Below are positions 53,935 through 62,195 of a stretch of 64,000 nt of DNA, in pieces. Position 1 is the stretch's first letter. Every line of letters begins with the position of its first letter. Source of the stretch: an uncultured Pelagibacteraceae bacterium (GTDB taxonomy: Bacteria > Pseudomonadota > Alphaproteobacteria > Pelagibacterales > Pelagibacteraceae); NCBI GenBank assembly GCA_902619595.1, contig CACNFE010000004.1, forward strand, positions 21,483 to 85,482, read 5' to 3'. The notes under the pieces are model-generated. The model was given only the letters and a program-made list of their open reading frames with translations. It was not told where the DNA came from and ran no database searches. Made by a program: the position numbers and the translations under genes.

Positions 53935-54825
53935 ATGAAAGTATACGACTGTTTCATGTATTTTGATGAAGATTTAGTTTTAGAACTAAGACTTAATTTG
54001 CTTGATAAATATGTAGATTATTTTGTTATTGTTGAGAGTAAATATAACCATAAAGGTGAATCTAAAAAACTTAATTTTAATATCGAAAAGTTTAAAAAGT
54101 TTGAAAAAAAAATAATATATTTAGTGTTCGATCAAGAGCCATCTGACCTCTATAAGTTTGAGAAAAAAGATACTCAAGCTGACATTTCCAGCAAGTACAT
54201 ATTTAATGCAGGCAAAAGAGAGAATGGACAAAGAAATTTCATTTCTCGAGGTTTAAAAGATGCAAAATCTGATGACATAATAATAATTTCAGATGTAGAC
54301 GAGATACCAAATCTTGCAGGCATAAATTTTAATACTATTAAGAACGAAATAATAATTTTTAGACATGAGATGTTTTACTATAAATTTAATCTTAAATTAC
54401 CTAATTATAAATGGACAGGTTCAAAATCATGTAGAATGAAAAATTTAAAAAGTCCTCAATGGTTAAGAAACATTAAAGATAAAAAATTTGGTTTTTATAG
54501 GATAGATACATTTTTCTCAGAGACAAAGTATAGAAATCTTTTAATTATTGAAAATGGTGGTTGGCATTATACTAATATTAAGACCGCAGATGAAATTCTA
54601 CATAAACTGAAGTCTTATTTGCATCATCAAGAATTTGACGAAAATCCACTGAGCTTAGAACAGATTGAAAATATAATTCAAAATAAGACTGCAATTTACA
54701 ATTTAGGGGTTGATCAAAGACAAAATAAATTTGGAAGTGGGCCTAAGCTTACCAAAATTGAAAAAAATGAGATACCAGAATATTTAAAAAATAATTCTGA
54801 TATTTTTAGTAAGTGGTTAGATTAA
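53935..54825 (+). CDS. GT17-like glycosyltransferase
   Basis: VYDCFMYFDEDLVLELRL, FVIVESKYNHKGE, IIISDVDEIPN, GGWHYT. Confidence 0.85.
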   Translation: MKVYDCFMYFDEDLVLELRLNLLDKYVDYFVIVESKYNHKGESKKLNFNIEKFKKFEKKIIYLVFDQEPSDLYKFEKKDTQADISSKYIFNAGKRENGQRNFISRGLKDAKSDDIIIISDVDEIPNLAGINFNTIKNEIIIFRHEMFYYKFNLKLPNYKWTGSKSCRMKNLKSPQWLRNIKDKKFGFYRIDTFFSETKYRNLLIIENGGWHYTNIKTADEILHKLKSYLHHQEFDENPLSLEQIENIIQNKTAIYNLGVDQRQNKFGSGPKLTKIEKNEIPEYLKNNSDIFSKWLD

Positions 54826-54826
54826 A

Positions 54827-55450
54827 ATGAGAGCAAAAATTTGTGGTATTAAAGATGAAGATACATTACGATTTGTAATAGATCACAGCTACCCACCTGA
54901 ATTCATAGGCTTCATATGCAATTTTCCAAAATCAAAAAGATTTGTTGAAATAGATAAGCTCAAATATTTAACAGATCTTTACAAAAAAAATTCTAAATTT
55001 GTAGCAGTTTTAGTTAATCCCACAGAAAAATTTCTAGAAGAAATAAAAAATTTTAACTTTGATTTTTATCAACTTTACGATGTTTCAGCTGATAAAACAA
55101 AAGTCATTAAAAATACTTATAAAAAAAAAATTATAACTGCATTGACAATTAAAGATAAAAATGATGTCGACAAGTACAAAGATTACTTAAATATATCAGA
55201 TATTTTTTTATTTGATGGAAAAGGTTATGAAAAATCAATAAGTTTTAAGCACTCTTTTTTAGAGGACTTACCAAATAATATTGAAAAAATGATAGCTGGA
55301 GATATAAAATACGATGACAACCTTGATAATTTCAAAAAAATTGCAAATTATATAGACTTATCAGGAAGTCTCGAAACTGGAAATAATAAAGATTTAAAAA
55401 AAATAGATATTTTTTTAAATAATTTAAAAAAAACAAATGACAAAAATTAA
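54827..55450 (+). CDS. TrpF-like (phosphoribosylanthranilate isomerase homolog) with diverged motifs
   Basis: AKICGIKDED, GFICNFPKSKRF; altered QLHG-, GGSGKTFDW- and VSSGVE-equivalent regions. Confidence 0.85.
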   Translation: MRAKICGIKDEDTLRFVIDHSYPPEFIGFICNFPKSKRFVEIDKLKYLTDLYKKNSKFVAVLVNPTEKFLEEIKNFNFDFYQLYDVSADKTKVIKNTYKKKIITALTIKDKNDVDKYKDYLNISDIFLFDGKGYEKSISFKHSFLEDLPNNIEKMIAGDIKYDDNLDNFKKIANYIDLSGSLETGNNKDLKKIDIFLNNLKKTNDKN

Positions 55451-56651
55451 AAAGAACATACCGCTAATTGATCAACACAATAAGAGGGGATTTTATCTAA
55501 ATAAGTTTGGGGGGAATTTTGTGGCAGAAACAGCCATCAAACCTATAGAAGACTTATCAAATTTGTTTGAAAAACTTAGAAGAAATAAAAAGTTTTTAAG
55601 GAAAAGAGATAAATACTTTAAATATTATCTTGGTGGTGAGACGCCATTTTTTAAGTTAGAAAATTTGACAAAGCATCTTGGAGGAGCACAAATTTGGTGT
55701 AAGGATGTATCAGCAATAAATGGTGATGCCCATAAAGCTTATCATGCCACAGTTAATGCTCTGATATGTAAGGAGTCAGGAAAAAAATCTCTGGCAGGGG
55801 ACACGGGAGCCGGAATGTTTGGAAAAAATTTGGCAATGGCCGCAAAAGAGATGAAGATAAAATGTAAAATTTTTATGGGGACCAAGGATATTTCACGCCA
55901 AGCATTAAATGTAAAATTTATGAAAAAAGCAGGGGCAGAAGTTGTTCCTGTTGATACTGGTTCTCGCACATTAGTTGATGCGGTTTCTGAATGTATGAGA
56001 TATTACGTGAGTAATTGTCAAACTACACATTTAGCTGTTGGTTCAGCTATTGGGGCAAACGTTTTCTTAAAAATTTGTGCCTGGTCCACATCCCAAATAT
56101 CAAGGGAATTAAAATCGCAAATAATTAAAGAGTTTGGCAAAATTCCAAAACTTCATCTCTTAAATGTTATAGGCGGTGGTAGTAGCGCAATTGGTTTTTG
56201 GAATGAGTTTATTAATTATAGTAAAAATCATGTCAAGTTGACTGGAGTCGAGGCAAAGTATGCAGCGCCGCTAACAACAAACGCTAAGATTGCTATTTTA
56301 CATGGTGCTGCACAATATTGTTTACAAGATAAAAATGGTCAGATTGCGGATACACATTCAATAAGTGCTGGATTGGATTATCCGGGTGTCTCACCTCTCC
56401 ACTGTATGCTGAAGGATACAAAAAGAGCAAAATACACATCTTGTTCGGATGAAGGTGCGTTAAATGCATTAAAACTAATTTGGAAATATGAAAATTTAAG
56501 ACCCTCTCTTGAGCCGGCACATGCATGGGCGGAATGCATTAGGATTGCGCCTAAGCTCAAAAAAGATGAAGTGATTATCGTAAATAATTGCGGCTCGGGG
56601 TCCAAAGATGCAAAAATAATTAAAAATAAAATAGGCTACTATCCTAAATGA
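55437..56651 (+). CDS. TrpB-like PLP enzyme with diverged active site
   Basis: PLP lysine in DAHKAYH; DTGAGMFG instead of ETGAGQHG; GGGSSA; NNCGSGSKD instead of NLSGRGDKD. Confidence 0.88.
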   Translation: MTKIKKNIPLIDQHNKRGFYLNKFGGNFVAETAIKPIEDLSNLFEKLRRNKKFLRKRDKYFKYYLGGETPFFKLENLTKHLGGAQIWCKDVSAINGDAHKAYHATVNALICKESGKKSLAGDTGAGMFGKNLAMAAKEMKIKCKIFMGTKDISRQALNVKFMKKAGAEVVPVDTGSRTLVDAVSECMRYYVSNCQTTHLAVGSAIGANVFLKICAWSTSQISRELKSQIIKEFGKIPKLHLLNVIGGGSSAIGFWNEFINYSKNHVKLTGVEAKYAAPLTTNAKIAILHGAAQYCLQDKNGQIADTHSISAGLDYPGVSPLHCMLKDTKRAKYTSCSDEGALNALKLIWKYENLRPSLEPAHAWAECIRIAPKLKKDEVIIVNNCGSGSKDAKIIKNKIGYYPK

Positions 56652-57448
56652 GAAATGAAATAGATAAAGCTTTTAAAATAACAAGAAAAGAAAACAGGCC
56701 TGCTTTAATTTCTTTTACTGTTGCAGGTGATAATACTAAAAAAAAATCACTTGAAATTTTAAAATCTATTTCAAATACAGTGGATATAGCCGAATGGGGT
56801 ATGGCGTTTAATTGTCCTGGAGCAGATGGCCCAGAAATACAAAATAGTTCATATAGAGCTATTAAAAATGGAATAAAGCTTAATGATACATTTTCTCTTA
56901 TCAAAGAATATAAAAAATATAAAAATTCAAAACCACTAATACTTATGGGTTATTATCAATTGATTTATAATTATGGTGAAAAAAAATTTATAAAAAAATG
57001 CAAAAGTGTGGGTGTCTCTGGTTTGATCGTAGTAGATTTGCCATGGCCTGATAATAAAAATTTTTCAAAATTATGCAAAAAAAATTCAATTTGTTTTATT
57101 CAATTAATTGCTCCAACAACAAGCAAAAGTAGGATGAAATCAATTGTCAGAGATAGCCATCAACTAATTTATCAAATTTCAAATATAAATATTACTGGTG
57201 GTAAATTAAAATCAACGGCAAAAAAAATTTTAAAAAACTATCAAATAATAAAGAAAATTAATCCCACAAAAAATGTTATAATCGGGTTTGGTATTACGAA
57301 AGATACAATAGTTGATTTCAAAAGAGCAAATGGGCTAGTTGTTGGCTCCGCATGCTGTAAAGTGATATCAAATGCGATAAAAAATGGTCTTAATCCTGCC
57401 AAAAAGTTAAATAATATGCTACTAAGCTTGAAAAAGAAACTTAAATGA
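56648..57448 (+). CDS. TrpA-like protein with diverged loop 2
   Basis: AEWGMAFNCPGADGP aligned to ELGxPFSDPxADGP; FGITKDTIVDF. Confidence 0.87.
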   Translation: MRNEIDKAFKITRKENRPALISFTVAGDNTKKKSLEILKSISNTVDIAEWGMAFNCPGADGPEIQNSSYRAIKNGIKLNDTFSLIKEYKKYKNSKPLILMGYYQLIYNYGEKKFIKKCKSVGVSGLIVVDLPWPDNKNFSKLCKKNSICFIQLIAPTTSKSRMKSIVRDSHQLIYQISNINITGGKLKSTAKKILKNYQIIKKINPTKNVIIGFGITKDTIVDFKRANGLVVGSACCKVISNAIKNGLNPAKKLNNMLLSLKKKLK

Positions 57449-58380
57449 ATTGGATAACTCGTATAAAAAAAATTGGTGAGAATATTAAACGTAATATTCA
57501 AAAAAAATTTCCAACTAAGAAAGAACAGGCAGAGTCTAACTGGATTTCTTGTTGTTCAGGCCCAGTATTAAAATCTGAAATATTTAATGATGAACAATTA
57601 AATACTTGTCCTAAATGTCTTAAACATTATCCATTCTCCCCCATTGAGCGCTTTAGTCATTTTTTTGGGAAAAATAATTATCAAATTATTAATACACCAT
57701 CACCACCAGATGATATGTTAGATTTTCCTGGTTATAAAGAAAAGCTTGCACGTGGAAGAAAATTAACTGGCCATCACTGTGCTGTTGTTGTGGCCAAAGG
57801 TACAATTGAAGGTATTGATATTGTTTCATTTGCAATAGACTCAAGATTTAATGGAGGTTCAATAAATTCAGCAGCTGGCGAGGCGATTGTAAGCGCGTAT
57901 CAAAAAGCCATCGATGACTCAGCAGCTGTTGTAGCGTGGTGTGAAGGCGGAGGGCAAGCCATGCAGGAGTCGGCCATAAGTTTACATTTTATGGTAAAAA
58001 CAGTTTTAGCAGCAAATACATTTAAAAAAAATAGTGGTATGCCTTTAATAAACGTTTATACCAATAAGTGTTATGGTGGTATAACAGCTTCGTTTGCCGG
58101 ACCAAGTATAGCTGACATTACATTTGCAGAACCCTCTTTAGTTGGTTTTGCAGGACAAGCAATAGTAAAAAATCAAACTCGTGAAAATTTACCTGAGGGA
58201 TTTCAATCAAGTAGTACACTTTTAGAGAAAGGAATGTGCGATGGTGTCTATCATAGAAAAGAAATTAACGATAAAATTAAAAGTGTAATTAAGTTATTGC
58301 TTAATAAAAACACTGAAGTAAATTCATTGAAATATGACCAAACTTCAGAAGTTAATATCCAAACTAGAGAAGCATCATAA
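57445..58380 (+). CDS. AccD-like carboxyltransferase beta homolog with altered Zn ribbon and oxyanion motif
   Basis: WISCCSGPVLKSEIFNDEQLNTCPKC; CEGGGQAMQES; GFAGQAIVKNQTRENLPEGFQ. Confidence 0.88.
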   Translation: MNWITRIKKIGENIKRNIQKKFPTKKEQAESNWISCCSGPVLKSEIFNDEQLNTCPKCLKHYPFSPIERFSHFFGKNNYQIINTPSPPDDMLDFPGYKEKLARGRKLTGHHCAVVVAKGTIEGIDIVSFAIDSRFNGGSINSAAGEAIVSAYQKAIDDSAAVVAWCEGGGQAMQESAISLHFMVKTVLAANTFKKNSGMPLINVYTNKCYGGITASFAGPSIADITFAEPSLVGFAGQAIVKNQTRENLPEGFQSSSTLLEKGMCDGVYHRKEINDKIKSVIKLLLNKNTEVNSLKYDQTSEVNIQTREAS

Positions 58381-59602
58381 GCGTAAAATAGATTTATCCT
58401 TAGATAGAACTTTTAATTTACTTAATAAACTGGGTAATCCACAAAATAAACTTAATAACGTAATAACAGTTGTTGGCACAAATGCAAAAGCAAGCATGTG
58501 TTATAGTCTTAAATCAATATTAAACCAGGCAGGATATAAGTGTAACTTATATACCTCACCACATTTACAGTCACTTTCTGAAAGATTTGTTTTTAATGAT
58601 ACTGAAATAGCTGAAGAGGACTTAATAAATTTATTAAATGATATTGAAAGATTTCTAGGAGCAGAAAATGCTAGTGTTTTTGAGATACTGACATGTGGAT
58701 TTTTAAAATATGCAGAAAGCTTCAAAAATAATATCAATATTATTGAGGCTGGTTTATTTCATCAATTTGATAGTACAAACGTTTTCAAAGAAAATCTTTT
58801 TTCCATGATAGGCTATATTGGCCTTGACCATACCCAGTGGATTCAAAATAAAACTATTGATGGAATCATACATGAAAAAACTACAAAATTATTAAATTCA
58901 AACATTTTTGTAAATAAGCAAGAAACAACTGAAATAGCAAATAAGATTAAAAAAGCATTAGATAATAATTTGTCAAAAAAATATTTTTTTAAAGAGGATT
59001 TTAATATATCAAGAAATGAAAATAATTTTATACACTATCAAGATGACTTAGGGGAAATTTTACTACCTGAGCCAAATATCCTTGGTGAACATCAGTTAGG
59101 AAATATTAGCACTTCTATAGCTGCAACAAGAAAAATTTTTCAAATTAAAGATGAATACATTAAACTTGGTGTTAAAAATATTAAACTAAGGGGTCGTCTT
59201 GAAGAGCTTAAAGAGGGTAAATTAAAAAAAGTAATAGGTAAAAATAAAATATTTTGTGACGGAGGTCATAACCTTGGCGCAAGTAGATCATTAGCTTCAT
59301 GGATAAAACAACAAAATCAAGAAGTTCATGTTGTAGTTGGGATGATGAAAGATAAATCCCATAAAGAATTTATTAATCATTTAGTCAATTTTGCAAAATC
59401 TATAACATTAATAGATATCCCTAACCAAGAAGGTTCAATTTCCAAAGAAGAATTTAAGAAAAAATTAGGTGATTTAGGAGATAAAATATTATTATCAAAT
59501 GATATAAAAGAAGTTTTAATTAAATTATCTAAAAGAAAAGATTCTATTTGTTTAATTACTGGCTCTCTTTATTTAATTGGTGAAATATATAATTTAAATT
59601 AA
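58334..59602 (+). CDS. FolC-like Mur-ligase-fold protein with altered P-loop
   Basis: VVGTNAKASM instead of GTNGKGS; YTSPHLQSLSERF; EAGLFHQFDSTN; FCDGGHNLGASRSL. Confidence 0.88.
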   Translation: MTKLQKLISKLEKHHKRKIDLSLDRTFNLLNKLGNPQNKLNNVITVVGTNAKASMCYSLKSILNQAGYKCNLYTSPHLQSLSERFVFNDTEIAEEDLINLLNDIERFLGAENASVFEILTCGFLKYAESFKNNINIIEAGLFHQFDSTNVFKENLFSMIGYIGLDHTQWIQNKTIDGIIHEKTTKLLNSNIFVNKQETTEIANKIKKALDNNLSKKYFFKEDFNISRNENNFIHYQDDLGEILLPEPNILGEHQLGNISTSIAATRKIFQIKDEYIKLGVKNIKLRGRLEELKEGKLKKVIGKNKIFCDGGHNLGASRSLASWIKQQNQEVHVVVGMMKDKSHKEFINHLVNFAKSITLIDIPNQEGSISKEEFKKKLGDLGDKILLSNDIKEVLIKLSKRKDSICLITGSLYLIGEIYNLN

Positions 59603-59916
59603 AGATTTTCTTTTAAAAAATCTCTCATTTGTTGCTCGGGAAGTCCGCCAACTTTTCTCGCTACCTCTACACCTTTTTTGTAGACTACAACAGTAGGCAC
59701 TCCTCTTACGGCTGCTGCGCTTGCAGAATTAATCGCTTTTTCATCGATATCAGCATAATAAAAATTTGCTTTTTCTTTAAATTCATCGGAAAGTTTTTCC
59801 ATTATTGGCTTTAAAACTTTACAAGGGCCACACCATGAAGCAGAAAATTGTAAAATTGAAACCTCTTCATTTTTTAACTTACTGTCAAAATCTGAATCAA
59901 CGAAATCTTTAAGCAT
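59599..59916 (-). CDS. trxA: Thioredoxin
   Basis: FSASWCGPCKVLKPI. Confidence 0.97.
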   Translation of the reverse strand: MLKDFVDSDFDSKLKNEEVSILQFSASWCGPCKVLKPIMEKLSDEFKEKANFYYADIDEKAINSASAAAVRGVPTVVVYKKGVEVARKVGGLPEQQMRDFLKENL

Positions 59917-59950
59917 TCAAACTATTTAATAATTATATTTTTAAAGTCAA

Positions 59951-61381
59951 CTATGTATTTTCGTATTTTTTTTGGATAGACATAACAAAATCATTAAATT
60001 GATCTAAAAATTTTAGTTTATCCTCATCATTTTCCTCGGAATACTTATTTCTTAAATTATCAATTTCAAAATAACATTCTTTGACTGTCCACCATTTTTC
60101 TTTTTTTTCACTTAATATTCTTCTTGCAATTTCACTTTTTATTTTTTGATACATGTCTTTTGGTAACACCTCTGGCGCCTCCTGATAAATTATTTTCTTT
60201 CCAAAACCTATAAGTCTTTCATCCTCAAATTTATCTAGTAATTTAAGTTTTTCCTTCCATGGTGCTGCATGCCATGATGGAAACAAAGCTGTATCTTTGT
60301 TCGAGGTAAATTTTTTATATATACTTTCCTCTGCATAAATATCTTCTTGAGATTTTGACTGTTCTTTTTCCTCTGCTATTTCCCTTAAAGCTGTAAGAAT
60401 TTTTTTTGAAAAATTTTCATTTTCTCTTACTAAATTTGCACGTTGTTTAATCAAACTTGGATCCATAGCATTATATGGTTCAGCTTTCATTCCATATTCT
60501 GCACCAAGTATAATTGGAGCTTTATTTGATCTAATTGTTCTTAAAAATTTTGGAGTTTTCTTCATTTCAGACTTGAGGTCATTAATTGACATATTTAGTA
60601 ACGGCTCAACATCAACTCTTAAATCTACTGCTTGTCCCCACTGATATACTGGATGAATACAATGATTTGGATGCAAAGGTGCGCAAAGGTATAATCTCGA
60701 CTTACCATAAAAGTATTCATTTAAAGTTATAACACTCTCTTTTTTAAATAATGTTTCAGTATCAGACTTATTCGCAGTTTTTAAAAAATTATCCCAAGTA
60801 TTTGGTTGTCTTTTTTTAATTAAATTTAAAACTTTACATGTAAGTTGAGAATCAATGAGTGCACTGTGGGCATCGCTTGAATCAAACCCATTCATTCGGC
60901 TTAAAGATTCTAGTTTAAAAACTGGGTTATTTTTCTCATTAATTTCAGTTTCTAATACCTCTGGATCAACCGCATAAGCGCCTCTAGCAATATTAAGTCC
61001 ATCATGTCTTTTATTAGGACTTGCATTAGTTATATATGGGTATCTTATTCCTTTAAAAAATTCTTTTCTTATCATCTCATCATCAAATCCTATATTTGAC
61101 CATCCTAAAAAGATTGCAGGACTCCATTTTTTAAATATTTTTTCTATTTCACCAAGCATTTGGTAATGACTTAAGTTAACTTTAGTTAATTGATCAATGC
61201 TCGTTTTGTTTACTATAAGGGCCATTGCTTGAGGAATTTCACCTTCTGGTAATCGACATCTTAAATTAAATCGATCTTTTTCCTTAAAATTTTCATCGAC
61301 CAATACACCACCAATTTCAATAATGCTTCCGAAGTCCGTGTTGGCGCTCGAGCTTTCTATGTCCCAAATAGCTAAATTCAT
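59951..61381 (-). CDS. sbcB: Exodeoxyribonuclease I
   Basis: WDIESSSANTDFGSIIEIGG DnaQ motif; GWSNIGFDDEMIRKEFF; SAHSALIDSQLT. Confidence 0.92.
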   Translation of the reverse strand: MNLAIWDIESSSANTDFGSIIEIGGVLVDENFKEKDRFNLRCRLPEGEIPQAMALIVNKTSIDQLTKVNLSHYQMLGEIEKIFKKWSPAIFLGWSNIGFDDEMIRKEFFKGIRYPYITNASPNKRHDGLNIARGAYAVDPEVLETEINEKNNPVFKLESLSRMNGFDSSDAHSALIDSQLTCKVLNLIKKRQPNTWDNFLKTANKSDTETLFKKESVITLNEYFYGKSRLYLCAPLHPNHCIHPVYQWGQAVDLRVDVEPLLNMSINDLKSEMKKTPKFLRTIRSNKAPIILGAEYGMKAEPYNAMDPSLIKQRANLVRENENFSKKILTALREIAEEKEQSKSQEDIYAEESIYKKFTSNKDTALFPSWHAAPWKEKLKLLDKFEDERLIGFGKKIIYQEAPEVLPKDMYQKIKSEIARRILSEKKEKWWTVKECYFEIDNLRNKYSEENDEDKLKFLDQFNDFVMSIQKKYENT

Positions 61382-61495
61382 ATTTTTTAAATTGTATAGC
61401 TATGTTTTGATTTTGGCTTTATAGGTTTAACCATCTGCATCTAAACAAGTAGCTATTAGTTAACTATATTTCTTTTAATATTTGAACGATCAAAG

Positions 61496-62182
61496 TCAAG
61501 TCATATTATTTATTTCATAAAATTTTTTGACTCTTCCTAAGAATAAATTTTGATACATTTCTAATTCAGCTCCTTCTATTTTAAATTCTTGAAATAAGTT
61601 ATCCACAGTACATAATAGTATTATTCCAGCTTTCATTTTTGTTCCATGAACAACGTCGTGGGCTAAAGTATATGCTCCAAGTTGTAAAAAATAATCTTGA
61701 ATATAATCTGATTTTTTTGGTCGATTTGACTGTTTAAAATCAATCAAAACATCATGGCCTTGATATTTACAAATTAAATCAGCAGTGCCAGCGTACTTTT
61801 CTGGATAATATAATGTTTCTTCCATTCCATAGATTTCATCTATTTTTCCCTTTATTCCCTTTTCAATGATTTCTTTAGCCATATTTTTGTATTGCTCATT
61901 GCTCTCGAAAAAACTTTCGTTTACTCTTCCTCGTAAATAATCCTCAATATAACTATGCATGGAAGAGCCTCTACTACTAGCCTCGGTTTTTATTCTATTT
62001 GCTTCTTTATAGCCCACTCTTTGCTTCCATAATTCGAGTGATGCTTTATCCTCCTCAGATTTAGTAACACTTAAAATAGCCGTAACACTTGGAAGTTTTT
62101 GATCTCGAAATATGTATTTTCTTAGTCCATCCTCATTCGATCTAGAATATTTTGGATAAATATATTTATTATTCCATTTCAT
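61496..62182 (-). CDS. PD-(D/E)XK-type nuclease, phage-exonuclease-like
   Basis: GTADLICKYQGHDVLIDFKQSNRPKKSDYIQDYFLQLGAYTLA. Confidence 0.78.
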   Translation of the reverse strand: MKWNNKYIYPKYSRSNEDGLRKYIFRDQKLPSVTAILSVTKSEEDKASLELWKQRVGYKEANRIKTEASSRGSSMHSYIEDYLRGRVNESFFESNEQYKNMAKEIIEKGIKGKIDEIYGMEETLYYPEKYAGTADLICKYQGHDVLIDFKQSNRPKKSDYIQDYFLQLGAYTLAHDVVHGTKMKAGIILLCTVDNLFQEFKIEGAELEMYQNLFLGRVKKFYEINNMT

Positions 62183-62195
62183 CCTTAATATTTTA

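Noticed and set aside
56293-56605. Overlapping antisense ORFs inside the TrpB-like gene
   Set aside because: Sense frame has clear TrpB homology; antisense frames lack conservation and context.
54827-59602. The diverged trp/acc/fol genes as decaying pseudogenes
   Set aside because: All five ORFs are full length, uninterrupted and translationally coupled with fold-defining residues kept, which argues for selection rather than decay.
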